A stretch of 64,000 nucleotides of DNA, taken from Salicibibacter cibarius. Its GTDB lineage: Bacteria; Bacillota; Bacilli; Bacillales; Marinococcaceae. The stretch is taken from contig NZ_CP054705.1 of the NCBI RefSeq assembly GCF_016495725.1, forward strand, positions 744,001-808,000. Reading direction: 5' to 3'. Under the pieces are notes generated by a model. The model was not told the origin of the DNA, did not search any database, and saw only the letters and a list, made by a program, of their open reading frames with translations. Of this stretch, positions 16,862 through 26,220 are shown piece after piece (position 1 is the stretch's first letter; each line of letters opens with the position of its first letter). The position numbers and the translations under genes were made by a program.

Positions 16862-18502
16862 TAAAAATATTTTCTTGGCATCTTCCCTCAATTTGTACTT
16901 TTGGATTTTGCCCGACGCGGTCATCGGATAGCTATCGACGAAAGTGATGTGTCTTGGAATTTTATGATGGGAAATGGAACCGTGGCAAAAGTCTTTAATA
17001 TCTTCAACGGTTGCTTGTTGGTCTTCTTTTAATCGTACATAAGCTCCGATTTCTTCGCCGTATTTTTCATCGGCGACGCCTACGATTTGCACGTCTAAGA
17101 CCGCGGGGTGGCGATATAAAAACTCTTCGATTTCGCGCGGATAAATATTTTCCCCTCCGCGGATGATCATATCTTTCATTCGGCCGGTAACCGTGCAATA
17201 GCCGTGTTCATCCATCACAGCTAGATCGCCGGTATGAAGCCATCCATCGGCGGTTAACACTTCAGCGGTCGCTTCCGGATCATTATAATAGCCTTTCATG
17301 ACGTGGTATCCGCGTGTACAGAGCTCGCCTTGTGTCCCGGCGGGCACTTCTTTGTCCGTCCCGGGAGCGACGATTTTGACTTCCACATTCGGGAGCGCCC
17401 GGCCGACGGTTTCTGTTTTTCGTTCCAGTGAATCGTCGGTTCGCGTTTGCGTAATGACGGGTGACGATTCCGTTTGTCCGTAAGCAATGGTTACTTCCTG
17501 GGCACCCATTTGGTCCATCACGGCTTTCATGACCTCAACCGGGCAGTTTGATCCTGCCATAATCCCGGTGCGCAGCGCGGAAAAATCGTATTGATCAAAC
17601 TCGGGATGATTGAGCTCGGCGATGAACATTGTCGGCACCCCGTGAAGGCCGGTACATTTTTCTTGATGCACCGCTTCCATGACCAGTTTAGGATCAAATT
17701 CCTCGACGATAACCATCGTTGTTCCTTTGTTTACGCAAGCGAGTATTCCGAGGACGCAACCAAAACAATGAAAAAATGGGACGGGAATACAGAGGCGGTC
17801 CTCATTGGTGAGTTTCATGCATTCGGCAATGTTCAAACCGTTGTTTACAATATTGGAATGGGTTAACATGACGCCTTTCGGAAATCCGGTCGTTCCGGAC
17901 GTGTACTGCATATTGATGACGTCATCCTTATCGAGAATCGCCATGCGTTTATCCAGCGCGTATTCGGGCACGGTATCCCCTGCTTCCAGAAGAGAATCCC
18001 ATGAATAGATCCCGGGGTAGTCTTCTTCGACCCCATCCACGATGATTACGCGTTTCAAACGCGGGAAGCGTTCCGACTGTAATTTTCCCGGTTCTGATGT
18101 TTTTAGCTCGGGAACGAGCCTGTACAAAATGTCAATGTAAGACGTCGTCTTGAATTGCGGTTGTAAAATTAAAGTCGACGATTCCGATTGCGAGAGCAGG
18201 TAGGCGAGCTCTTCTTCTTGATAACTGGTGTTAACGGTAACGAGCACTGCCCCTGCTTTCCCGGTTGCGAATTGTGACACGAGCCACTCCGGTTTATTCG
18301 CCGTCCACACCGCGACATGATCCCCTTTTTCGATGCCGAGCGCCATCATTCCCCGCGCGGTTTGTCGGCATAAATCGTTAAACGTTCGATAGGAGAGTCG
18401 CAAGTCGCGATCAGGATAAACAACCGCTTCTCGCTCCCCCTCGCGTTCGGCGATATTTTCCAACAGTCGTCCGGTTGTTACTTCTAGCAAATTCGCCATC
18501 AT
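16844..18502 (-). CDS. AMP-binding acyl-CoA synthetase (medium/long-chain fatty acid:CoA ligase type)
   Basis: Activates a carboxylic acid as acyl-AMP and transfers it to CoA. The 552-residue protein has the P-loop motif MQYTSGTTGFPKGVMLTHSN (about residue 200), the A5 motif AYGQTESSP (about 340), GDLAVMDEHGY and the hinge and C-terminal motif GRMKDMIIRGGENIYPREIE (about 435). The C-terminal catalytic lysine is in TASGKIQKYKL. ATG 18502 or 18499 (adjacent ATGs) follows GGAGGGATAA. It stands alone, with no beta-oxidation genes nearby, so the substrate is unknown. Fatty-acid ligase is the likeliest subgroup. Confidence 0.9.
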   Translation of the reverse strand: MMANLLEVTTGRLLENIAEREGEREAVVYPDRDLRLSYRTFNDLCRQTARGMMALGIEKGDHVAVWTANKPEWLVSQFATGKAGAVLVTVNTSYQEEELAYLLSQSESSTLILQPQFKTTSYIDILYRLVPELKTSEPGKLQSERFPRLKRVIIVDGVEEDYPGIYSWDSLLEAGDTVPEYALDKRMAILDKDDVINMQYTSGTTGFPKGVMLTHSNIVNNGLNIAECMKLTNEDRLCIPVPFFHCFGCVLGILACVNKGTTMVIVEEFDPKLVMEAVHQEKCTGLHGVPTMFIAELNHPEFDQYDFSALRTGIMAGSNCPVEVMKAVMDQMGAQEVTIAYGQTESSPVITQTRTDDSLERKTETVGRALPNVEVKIVAPGTDKEVPAGTQGELCTRGYHVMKGYYNDPEATAEVLTADGWLHTGDLAVMDEHGYCTVTGRMKDMIIRGGENIYPREIEEFLYRHPAVLDVQIVGVADEKYGEEIGAYVRLKEDQQATVEDIKDFCHGSISHHKIPRHITFVDSYPMTASGKIQKYKLREDAKKIFLGSSET

Positions 18503-18565
18503 TTATCCCTCCTTAGTACATGAACACCTACCTTTTTCATTCGTGATGAAACGTCAAATTTCCTG

Positions 18566-20473
18566 CTAGCGAAAAGCCGCTTTTAAATAAAAATGACGCG
18601 TGATTAAATAATAGAGATATTGCAAAATGGCGTAGATAGAGATGACCATAATAGCGCTCCAGAATAGATTGACACCCAGGATGCTTGCGAGCATGGCATA
18701 GGCAAAACTGGCGTGCAGTGCACCGACAGCCAAAGGGACAAAGAAAAGGAATTTAATTTTATGCCCGAGAATTTTTCCTGCTTCTTTACGGGTGATGCCA
18801 ATACGGTTTAACGATAGCAGCTGTTTTTTCGTATCTTCCAGTTCCGTGAACAATTTCAAATACAACATGCTTCCTTGTACAATGAAAAAGAGGACACTGA
18901 CGAACAGTCCGATAAATAATGTTAAGGAAAATGCTTGTTGTAGTGCTTGAAATGGCGGGGCCATCGTTTGGAATAGGGAGGGATCCCCGACTTCTTCATC
19001 CAACGCATTTGAGACTTCTATTTCATTTTCCCAATCGACGAAGTGATAACCTAATGAGCGAATTTTTTCCTCATCGCTGTATTGAGAGGCGTAGTGGAGA
19101 AAACGCACATCATTCATGACCACTTGAATTTGTCCTTGATTGGTTGCCCCGACGATTGCATCTTCCGCTGTGCCGGCGATGTCCATGGTGGTTTGTTCCC
19201 CGTTCATATCCATGTCTAACTGTTCCATTTCTTCAAGCTCTTCCCATGGACCAAACCCGAGCATGGGGGACGTGACAAAAATTTCGTCTTCTTCCATTTC
19301 CAATGGATCCAAGCCCCGATATGTGGCAATTTCGTTGTACTCGGTTTCCGGAAAGACAGCAACAACGCCTTCTTCACCGGCAATGGAGACATCCGCGGGG
19401 AGCATTTCTATGTTGAATGTGTATTCAACATCCGTATCATATTCTGCAATAATTTCTTCCGCCCGTTCCGGCTCAAGAATGGCATTTTCAGCTGCGCTTT
19501 CTTCCGTCCAAGTGACGGAAGCCGGTGTTTGCTCCATGACCATGTCTACCATATATTCATTCGCAAGATATACCGTGCCGGCAGCGGTGAGCACGACGGC
19601 GGTGATCGTCGATGTGAGGAAAAGCATGCGCGCGTAATCTTTTAAACGAAAAAGAATATTCGTGCGCGTCACTAATTGCGGTCCTCTTAGCAATGATTTT
19701 CTTTTATATAAACGCTTGTAGGCGGCTACGGTACCTTGCGTGAATAAAAAGTAAGACCCGATCAGAACGAAGAAGAGAATCGGAAAAATTAACAAAAATG
19801 ATAGTTCAATGCTCGCCGTGGCGGCGATAAAGTAACCAAAACCGAGAAATAAAAGCGCGATCACCGTTACCGTCATCGAAGAACGCGGCATTACTTTCGG
19901 CTTGCGTGCATCTTGTAAAAAATCTTGAACGGTCTGCCCACGCATTTTCCAAAAAGACAGCAGCGTTAACGCTTGAAACAGAACGATGAAACCGATCGCC
20001 GTGATAACGTAAGCCATTGGCACAAATTCGAAAGCGATGGGGGCTTCCGTGTTAAGCATCGCGCTCATGAGCATGAGAAACAATTTCGAAAACAGTGTTC
20101 CGATGCCAAGGCCAAACACAATCGCGAGTAAAGATGTAATTGTTTGCTCGAGATAAATCAGTTTTCGTAATTGCCGCTTGCTCATCCCAAACAGGGTTAA
20201 TAAACCAAATTCTTGTGAGCGGGTTTGCAGGAAAGTGTTGTTCGAATACGCAATGAAAAAGACCGAGAAAATCACAATAATCACTTGTGCCGAAATCATA
20301 CCGCTGCGAACGGCATCGCCACCTTGGATCTCACCGCTCATAACCTCCGGATGCAAAATGAATTGCGTATAAATGAAGAAAATACTTACCGCAAACACGC
20401 AACTGAGAAAATAAGCGGCATACTGCTGGGCATTCCCGGTTAAATTCCTACGCGCGAGGCGACGAATGTTCAT
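18566..20473 (-). CDS. BceB-like ABC transporter permease (antimicrobial peptide detoxification)
   Basis: The 635-residue FtsX-type permease has a BceB layout: an N-terminal helix pair (YFLSCVFAVSIFFIYTQFIL), a group of helices up to about residue 300, a large acidic extracellular domain (about 330-500, rich in E and D) and C-terminal helices. ATG 20473 (MNIRRLARRNLTG) is chosen over the longer frame because GGAGGTGA sits 5 bases upstream. It overlaps the ATPase gene by 26 bp, so translation is coupled. In Bce systems the permease binds lipid II-cycle antibiotics such as bacitracin and signals flux to the sensor kinase. The substrate here cannot be read from sequence. Confidence 0.9.
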   Translation of the reverse strand: MNIRRLARRNLTGNAQQYAAYFLSCVFAVSIFFIYTQFILHPEVMSGEIQGGDAVRSGMISAQVIIVIFSVFFIAYSNNTFLQTRSQEFGLLTLFGMSKRQLRKLIYLEQTITSLLAIVFGLGIGTLFSKLFLMLMSAMLNTEAPIAFEFVPMAYVITAIGFIVLFQALTLLSFWKMRGQTVQDFLQDARKPKVMPRSSMTVTVIALLFLGFGYFIAATASIELSFLLIFPILFFVLIGSYFLFTQGTVAAYKRLYKRKSLLRGPQLVTRTNILFRLKDYARMLFLTSTITAVVLTAAGTVYLANEYMVDMVMEQTPASVTWTEESAAENAILEPERAEEIIAEYDTDVEYTFNIEMLPADVSIAGEEGVVAVFPETEYNEIATYRGLDPLEMEEDEIFVTSPMLGFGPWEELEEMEQLDMDMNGEQTTMDIAGTAEDAIVGATNQGQIQVVMNDVRFLHYASQYSDEEKIRSLGYHFVDWENEIEVSNALDEEVGDPSLFQTMAPPFQALQQAFSLTLFIGLFVSVLFFIVQGSMLYLKLFTELEDTKKQLLSLNRIGITRKEAGKILGHKIKFLFFVPLAVGALHASFAYAMLASILGVNLFWSAIMVISIYAILQYLYYLITRHFYLKAAFR

Positions 20474-21227
20474 GGAAGTCACCTCCGAGGACAGAGAGCG
20501 TATCAAGAATGTTTTGGTAGAATGCCTGTTGGCGATCCCCTTTGCGAATTTCCGAGAAAAAACGACCGTCTTTGATAAACACGATGCGATCGCAATAGCT
20601 CGCGACCGTCGGGTCATGGGTGACGGTAAGAATGGTTGCGCCTTGGTCGTCGTTTATCGTCGTGAGGGTATCCATCACTTGCCGGGCTGATTTGGAATCA
20701 AGGTTCCCCGTCGGCTCATCGGCAAGAATCATCGTCGGATCGTGAATAATGGCGCGGGCACAAGCGGTACGTTGTTGCTGCCCACCGGAAATTTCGGTGA
20801 TGCGTTTTTCAAGGATATCCGTAATGCCCAGTTGGTCAGCAATTTCGTCCAGACGTGTGTTCATTTTCTTGTGTGAATACTTATCGAGCGCGAGTGGCAA
20901 CAAGATATTCTCCCGAACGGTTAACGTATCGAGCAAATTGAAATCTTGAAAGACAAAACCGAGTTGCCGCCGTCTGAAAATCGCCAGTTGATTGTTATTT
21001 AATGTCGTGGGGTCGGTGCCGTTGATGACCATTTTTCCCGATGTTGGCGCGTCGATCGTCGCGAGCATATTGAGTAACGTCGTCTTCCCGCTTCCCGACG
21101 GTCCCATCACCCCGATGAATTCCCCTTTGTCTACTTGCAGATGAAAGTTTGTCAACGCTTTGTACGAGAGCCCTTCTTTTTTCGGATAGTACGTTTTGCC
21201 GAGGGCATCGACTTCGAGTATCGCCAT
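20448..21227 (-). CDS. BceA-like ABC transporter ATPase
   Basis: The 259-residue MacB/BceA-type ATPase has Walker A GPSGSGKTTLLN, Q-loop VFQDFNLLDTLTV, signature SGGQQQRTACARA and Walker B MILADEPTGNLDS. ATG 21227 is preferred to GTG 21236 because AGGAG (21236-21240) gives a normal spacing to the ATG. It forms one unit with the permease downstream and follows the sensor kinase gene after about 100 bp, a gap that contains a BceR-like box. Confidence 0.93.
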   Translation of the reverse strand: MAILEVDALGKTYYPKKEGLSYKALTNFHLQVDKGEFIGVMGPSGSGKTTLLNMLATIDAPTSGKMVINGTDPTTLNNNQLAIFRRRQLGFVFQDFNLLDTLTVRENILLPLALDKYSHKKMNTRLDEIADQLGITDILEKRITEISGGQQQRTACARAIIHDPTMILADEPTGNLDSKSARQVMDTLTTINDDQGATILTVTHDPTVASYCDRIVFIKDGRFFSEIRKGDRQQAFYQNILDTLSVLGGDFHEHSSPRA

Positions 21228-21320
21228 GTCGATCACTCCTTTTCCTGATATCTGTCCTTATTTTAAAAAAAGAAGGCCTCCGGCTCCCATCGATTTAACT
21301 TTCAAATCACCGGCGGAATC

Positions 21321-21346
21321 TTACAATCTTGTCATCTGTCATGTAA
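21321..21346 (-). promoter_or_regulatory. BceR-like operator upstream of the ABC genes
   Basis: TTACA-ATCT-TGTCA (21321-21334) matches the T-N-ACA-N4-TGTAA inverted repeat known for BceR/PsdR regulators in 9 of 10 half-site bases. A second TGTCA-TGTAA follows to 21346, so the whole block also reads as TTACA...TGTAA. It overlaps the kinase stop codon and lies about 95-120 bp before the ATPase start, as in other bceAB promoters. Confidence 0.55.
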
Positions 21347-22396
21347 GGTTCGTGAAGAAAAGCGCACGGTCATTGTCGTGCCTTCGCCGACCCGTGAATG
21401 GGCATACAGGGAGTGCCCGAGGTGGTCAGCGATCATGCGGCTTAAATACAGTCCCATTCCGGTTGATTCCGTTTTTTCCCGGCCATTATCTCCGGTGAAA
21501 AACGGGGAGAAAATGTTCGGCAAGTCATGCGCGGGAATGCCGATGCCACGGTCCTGAATCTCTACAAGGGTGGCGTCCCCCTCTTTAAAGATGGCAATGG
21601 TGACGCGATCGCCCTTTCCTTGCCGGGAATAACGAAGCGCATTCAGCAAAAGTTGGTGGAAAACGACGCGCAACCATTTTTGATCACTGTATACGAGCAG
21701 GTTTTCGTTGTCGACCAAGATTTCCGGAAAGAGGTTTCGCCGAATAAACTGACGTTTTTCTTCGTTAACGAGTTCACGCAGTAACGCGACGACATCGACT
21801 TCATCGGCAACAAAATCAACGGCGAAATGGTCGAGCCGCGCCAAATGAAGCATGAGTTCAAGGCCGTGGCGAAAACGGTCGTTTTCGTCGTTGATTTCAT
21901 CGAGAAACGTTTTCGATCTCCGGTCTTCAAGCTGTTGTTTTCCCTGCTGCGTTAATAGCGAGATGACCGATACCGGTGTTTTCATGTGGTGCACCCACTG
22001 AGTGACGAAAACTTGATGTTGCTCTTGCATCGACTTGTAATGATCCAATTCTTCGCGGTAGCGCTCCTGATAGCGGCGAAGCATACCGATGAACAAGGAT
22101 GCTTCGCGTGATGGTACTCTCATCGCTTCCAATTCATGGGCGGTTTCGAGTGGCAATGGGTTTCTTTTTGCCATGTCGGTTATTTTCTTCAACAACGGAC
22201 GTTTTCTTGCGTAATCAATGGCCAGTCCAACGAGCAAAAAAAACAGGCTAAGGAGTCCCATATAAGCGAATGCGTTCCATGGCTGTTCCAAACCGGCGAA
22301 CAGGAGAGACAGATAGGCGACGAGCGCGATTGCAACGGTGTTGACCCCGTAAAAAAGAATAAAAAGCGCACGGTCTGCTAGGTAGTGTCGAATCAT
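21332..22396 (-). CDS. BceS-like intramembrane-sensing histidine kinase
   Basis: The 354-residue kinase has two N-terminal transmembrane helices (about residues 12-30 and 38-58) with almost no extracellular loop between them, the mark of intramembrane-sensing kinases that need the transporter to detect the antibiotic. The phospho-accepting histidine is in QWVHHMKTPVSVISLL. N and G boxes (LLNALRYSR, IGIPAHDLPNIFSPFF, GMGLYLSRMIAD) follow. It is downstream of the response regulator (182-bp gap) and upstream of the ABC genes on the same strand. Confidence 0.92.
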   Translation of the reverse strand: MIRHYLADRALFILFYGVNTVAIALVAYLSLLFAGLEQPWNAFAYMGLLSLFFLLVGLAIDYARKRPLLKKITDMAKRNPLPLETAHELEAMRVPSREASLFIGMLRRYQERYREELDHYKSMQEQHQVFVTQWVHHMKTPVSVISLLTQQGKQQLEDRRSKTFLDEINDENDRFRHGLELMLHLARLDHFAVDFVADEVDVVALLRELVNEEKRQFIRRNLFPEILVDNENLLVYSDQKWLRVVFHQLLLNALRYSRQGKGDRVTIAIFKEGDATLVEIQDRGIGIPAHDLPNIFSPFFTGDNGREKTESTGMGLYLSRMIADHLGHSLYAHSRVGEGTTMTVRFSSRTLHDR

Positions 22397-22578
22397 CGTC
22401 CATCCCCCAGAGGTATTTGATGCATGATAAACATATCATATTGCGGTATGGAAATCATTGATAGCGAGCAGAATGCAGATGGCACCGAACGGCGAAGAGG
22501 CGACGTCGCTCGTTGAGAAGGGGTTAGCGAGGGGGGAGGGGAATCTGGCGATTTTCGTGTTTGATCTGGCATTTTCCA

Positions 22579-23280
22579 TTATCCGTCTCCCCAATTAACA
22601 TCTAATCGGTATCCTTGCCCGCGAACCGTTTGAATCGCATCGTGGATGCCTAATTCTTGGAGCCGTCTCCGCAATCGGTTCACGTTCACGGACAACGTGT
22701 TATCGTCCACGAAATCAACTTCATCCCAAAGCGCTTCGAGAAGATCATCCCGGCTGACGATACGGTCATGGGCTTCGCTTAATTTCCGAAACAAAGTGAA
22801 CTCTTTTTTTGAAAGTTCGATGCGCGCGGAACTGTACGCCAATTCATTTTTTTCCGGATGAATAAATAGACCGGCCAATTCCGCTGTTTGGCTATGGGCA
22901 TTGTTCAGGGCATACGCCCCGTATGCTCTGCGTAAAACGCTTTTGATTTTCGCTGTGACGAGATCGAGATGAAACGGCTTGGTAATGTAATCATCACCGC
23001 CGTTTTCAATCGCCATCACCTGATTCATGTCATCGGTTCGTGCCGATATAAAAATAACCGGTACATTGGAGATACTCCTAATTTGCCGGCACCAATAAAA
23101 GCCATCGAAGTAAGGCAGATTGATGTCGAGCAAGACAAGGTCAGGATCTATTTTTACAAATTGTGCTTTAATGGCATGTAACTGCTCCGCTGTGCTTACG
23201 GAATACCCATAGCGCTGCAAGTGATCACTGAGAATCCCGGCAATTTTATCATCGTCTTCCACGATAAGGATGGAATACAT
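22579..23280 (-). CDS. BceR-like OmpR-family response regulator
   Basis: The 233-residue protein has a receiver domain (acidic pair in IVEDDD, phospho-acceptor in VLLDINLPYFDG, lysine in DYITKPF) and a C-terminal winged helix (VSRDDLLEALWDEVDFVDDN, VRGQGYRLDVN). It probably activates the ABC genes downstream through the TTACA-N4-TGTCA box. ATG 23280 follows AGGTGT (23283-23288) at close spacing. The gene opens the four-gene module. Confidence 0.93.
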   Translation of the reverse strand: MYSILIVEDDDKIAGILSDHLQRYGYSVSTAEQLHAIKAQFVKIDPDLVLLDINLPYFDGFYWCRQIRSISNVPVIFISARTDDMNQVMAIENGGDDYITKPFHLDLVTAKIKSVLRRAYGAYALNNAHSQTAELAGLFIHPEKNELAYSSARIELSKKEFTLFRKLSEAHDRIVSRDDLLEALWDEVDFVDDNTLSVNVNRLRRRLQELGIHDAIQTVRGQGYRLDVNWGDG

Positions 23281-23346
23281 TTTTTACACCTCGATTATCG
23301 CTAACATATCTTTTTTATATAATAAGCACCGTATCACTCAGAAAGC

Positions 23347-23705
23347 ATTCCCTAACGCGTTCCCGAGTTATGTCGCCAAACCCGATGTTGGCGACATAAT
23401 GACTGCCGCGCTCCCGAGTTAGGTGGTCAAAACCCGATGTTGGTGACCTAATTGACTTTCGCAGTCTCGCGTTAGGTCGTCAAAAACCAAAAAAACCATG
23501 GAAAGATGAAAAGGACATTGAGCATATCGTGTTAGGTTGCATTTGCGGACTCATTTAGCGCTAGGCAAACATTATGAGTCCGCTAAACCAATTCTGGGGA
23601 CTCATATGGGTCCCGTGTAACGTTTTGAGTCCGCAAAACCAGATCCTGAGGACTCGTATGGGTCACAAGCAGCGCTTTGAGTCCGCAAAACCCGGTTAGA
23701 GGGCT
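23347..23705. repeat. Intergenic phased repeats, period about 51-54 bp
   Basis: Two blocks fill the gap between two regulator genes. About 23354-23490 has units with CCCGAGTTA-GTCG/GTGG-CCAAA-CCCGATGTTGG, each an imperfect palindrome (GTCGCC...GGCGAC). About 23534-23705 has units of 51-52 bp with GGACTC followed about 26-30 bases later by GAGTCC. No coding frame runs through them. The GGACTC/GAGTCC type recurs at 29591-29931, 31365-31499 and 56996-57413. Confidence 0.75.
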
Positions 23706-23777
23706 AATCAGATACTGAGTGTTGGTATTTGGTGGGAGTTTATTTTCGACTTGCTCTTCTCCTTTGCAAGGCAAGGC

Positions 23778-24389
23778 TTATTTCCCTCGCTTCCAATAAT
23801 AAATCGCGAGCTGGGTCCGATCCCGCAATTCAAGTTTATCCAGCACGACCGAGAGGGTGTTGCGTACGGTGCCGACGCTTAAAAACAGCTGTTCAGAGAT
23901 TTCTTTATTGGATAAACCCTGGGCGATGGCCGCGGCTATGTCGTTTTCACGTTCGGTGAGCTCGCTGATACTATCGTGAACTTCCGGTTCCATGATTTGT
24001 TTTAAAACATCCGCATCGAGGACGGAGCCGCCTGCCATTAAGGCGCGTATTTGTTGCGCCATGTTTTCAACCGCGGTTGATTTCAGCAAATACCCTTCCG
24101 CGCCTGCTTGAAGGGCGAGGCGGATGTTCTGTTCATCTTTAAACGTTGTCAGCATCATGATGTGAAGTTCCGGCCATTTCGCCTTCAACTGCTTTGTGCT
24201 ATCAATTCCGTCCACGTTCGGCATGCGGATGTCCATAAGCACGACGTCCGGCAGTCTTGTTTCACATTGATCAATGGCTTCCTGGCCGTCTGCGGCAAGG
24301 CCGCTAACCTCAATGTCTGACTCTTTTTCAAGCAATAGTTTGAGGCTTTGGCGTACGAGCGGATCATCATCGACAATCAGGATCTTCAT
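23778..24389 (-). CDS. LuxR/NarL-family response regulator
   Basis: The 203-residue protein has a receiver domain (IVDDDP, VVLMDIRMPNVDG, LLKS) and a C-terminal LuxR helix-turn-helix (LTERENDIAAAIAQGLSNKE, LFLSVGTVRNTLSVVL). It overlaps its kinase gene by 4 bases (ATGA) and ends the operon that begins with the ABC ATPase at 27889. By analogy with LnrK it likely activates that operon. Confidence 0.93.
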   Translation of the reverse strand: MKILIVDDDPLVRQSLKLLLEKESDIEVSGLAADGQEAIDQCETRLPDVVLMDIRMPNVDGIDSTKQLKAKWPELHIMMLTTFKDEQNIRLALQAGAEGYLLKSTAVENMAQQIRALMAGGSVLDADVLKQIMEPEVHDSISELTERENDIAAAIAQGLSNKEISEQLFLSVGTVRNTLSVVLDKLELRDRTQLAIYYWKRGK

Positions 24390-25459
24390 CGGTTTTCCTC
24401 CTCTTTTCCGAGCGGCAAAACACAGACAACGAGATGGCCGGAAGCTGCATCGACGGAAAGGCTGCCTCCGACGGCTCGGGCGCGAAGCTTCAGATTTCTA
24501 AGTCCCGTGCCTTCGTTTAAGCCGGAAGCATTCATGCCATTATCCTGGACGCTCAGGCGAATGATCGTAGCGGTGACGTCAAGCTGAATTTCAACATTTG
24601 TCGCGTCACTGTGGCGTGCCACGTTCGTCAGAGCTTCTTTCAAACAAGGCTCTAGCAAGCTCCAGTAATGCGCGGGAACTTGGCTCATATCCCCCGACTT
24701 TTGGAAGTTGGTAGCAGTATGTTGAAATTCATCAGCGATATGTTCAAGCACATCCGCGTCCATTCTCGCCACCGGGGTCATATCATGAACGGTATCGCGA
24801 AGTCTCGCTGCGCTTCTTGCGATCCTAAGCTTGATTTCTTGAATCATATTCTCGGCGTCTTTTCCTTCAAGGTGTTCAAACGTATCCATCGCCAGGCTTG
24901 CTCCGGTCAGATCATGGCCAACATGATCATGGAGATCACGGGCAATACGGTTTCGTTCCGATAGTTCGGCAAGCTGTGCGGTCTGACGATTGGCTTTGAG
25001 CAGTTCATTTTTCATATTTTCCAATTCATGGCGGCTATGCCGCTCAAGGTCAGCCTCCGAAATGTACAAATCGCGCTGTTTTTTCCATTGACGGACGAGC
25101 ACGCCTACAAACCCCGCTTGAAAAAGAAACCAAAAAAGGAGAACGGAGTACATCTCCCCGATCGGAATCAAGATGACAATCGGTAGGATGTATGCATAGT
25201 TTCCCCTTGTAATACTTTCAAATAACGGAAGTGCGAAACCAAAGACACTGGCGCTCCAGACGGGGATAAACAGCGCGCATATAACGATGTCAATAAGGAC
25301 TGTCCAGGCGGGCAGGTGAAAACGCCACCGTAGGCAAACGAGGATGGCGAGTGAGACGATGAGTAAAAAGCTGATAATGCTTTCGGATTGTATGGTCCAT
25401 AAACTGAGAAGAAAAAGGATATTCATGAAACGCCATATGGTTACGAAGCTTTCCCTCAT
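24386..25459 (-). CDS. NarL-type sensor histidine kinase (LnrJ-like)
   Basis: The 357-residue kinase starts at ATG 25459 (MRESFVTIWRFMNILF). The frame is open further upstream, but that part only shadows the permease gene, and AGGAGG lies 9 bases before this ATG. It has about five N-terminal transmembrane segments (to about residue 140), a coiled coil, a HisKA_3 domain with ERNRIARDLHDHVGHDLTGA, and a short ATPase domain (LTNVARHSDATNV, DNGMNASGLNEGTGLRNL). This is the usual partner of LuxR-type regulators in drug-efflux operons. Confidence 0.9.
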   Translation of the reverse strand: MRESFVTIWRFMNILFLLSLWTIQSESIISFLLIVSLAILVCLRWRFHLPAWTVLIDIVICALFIPVWSASVFGFALPLFESITRGNYAYILPIVILIPIGEMYSVLLFWFLFQAGFVGVLVRQWKKQRDLYISEADLERHSRHELENMKNELLKANRQTAQLAELSERNRIARDLHDHVGHDLTGASLAMDTFEHLEGKDAENMIQEIKLRIARSAARLRDTVHDMTPVARMDADVLEHIADEFQHTATNFQKSGDMSQVPAHYWSLLEPCLKEALTNVARHSDATNVEIQLDVTATIIRLSVQDNGMNASGLNEGTGLRNLKLRARAVGGSLSVDAASGHLVVCVLPLGKEEENR

Positions 25460-25533
25460 CTCTCGTTCCCTCCTGCTGTTTCTTTTTACTATAAACCGAC
25501 AAAGCCTCCGGCTCAAGTGCCGGAGGAAATGGT

Positions 25534-26220
25534 TTAGTCGATTCTTCTGATACTGCCGATGATGAGGAACAGCAATGTATAGAGCAATAAAACACCATTG
25601 ATGAGCAAGAAATCTGCTATATCCTCTCCCATTACAATCCAATCCAGGCCTTCGGCAAGCCAATAAGTTGGAAAAATGACGGCGATCTGTTCGAGGATAT
25701 CCGGCAGCATTTCGATGGGCATCATGATGCCTCCGAGCATTGCCATGATAATGATGACGCACATGAATACGAGAAAGGATGTCTCTTTGTTGCGATACAG
25801 TGAGTTCCAGGCAAGGCTGATAGCGATGGCTGTGAAACTGAATACGATAAATAACATCAGAAGCAGCCAAGATTCATATAGTTCATGTCCGTAAATGACG
25901 CCCCCTGCGATCATGAACATACATTGGGCGGTGAGGATCACAGCAAAGGCTAGAAGATTTTGCCATAGATATTGAAAGTGGGTGACCGGTGCTGCTGCCA
26001 AACGTTTCACAACACCTTTTTGGCGGTCTTCGACCAAAATTCCGGTGAGTCTAATGCCGACAAAAAGAATCAAGACACCGAAATAATGATAGCCGTATGG
26101 CAACAATGGCCAATCGTCCGGTTCAGGCAGGAAAATGGCTGCCACGGGAAACATCGTGAGAAAGATGAGATTCGTTTTGTCTTTAAAAATACGTTTAAGG
26201 GCAAATGTAAAAATTGTCAT
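25534..26220 (-). CDS. ABC-2 type permease (second permease of the exporter)
   Basis: The 228-residue membrane protein of the ABC-2 family has about six hydrophobic segments, one of them VCVIIIMAMLGGIMMPIEML, a typical ABC-2 motif. ATG 26220 (MTIFTFALKRIFKDKTN) is taken because it overlaps the preceding permease stop (ATGA). The longer frame is a shadow. Together with the permease and ATPase upstream it resembles LnrN/NatB-type export systems. Confidence 0.88.
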   Translation of the reverse strand: MTIFTFALKRIFKDKTNLIFLTMFPVAAIFLPEPDDWPLLPYGYHYFGVLILFVGIRLTGILVEDRQKGVVKRLAAAPVTHFQYLWQNLLAFAVILTAQCMFMIAGGVIYGHELYESWLLLMLFIVFSFTAIAISLAWNSLYRNKETSFLVFMCVIIIMAMLGGIMMPIEMLPDILEQIAVIFPTYWLAEGLDWIVMGEDIADFLLINGVLLLYTLLFLIIGSIRRID

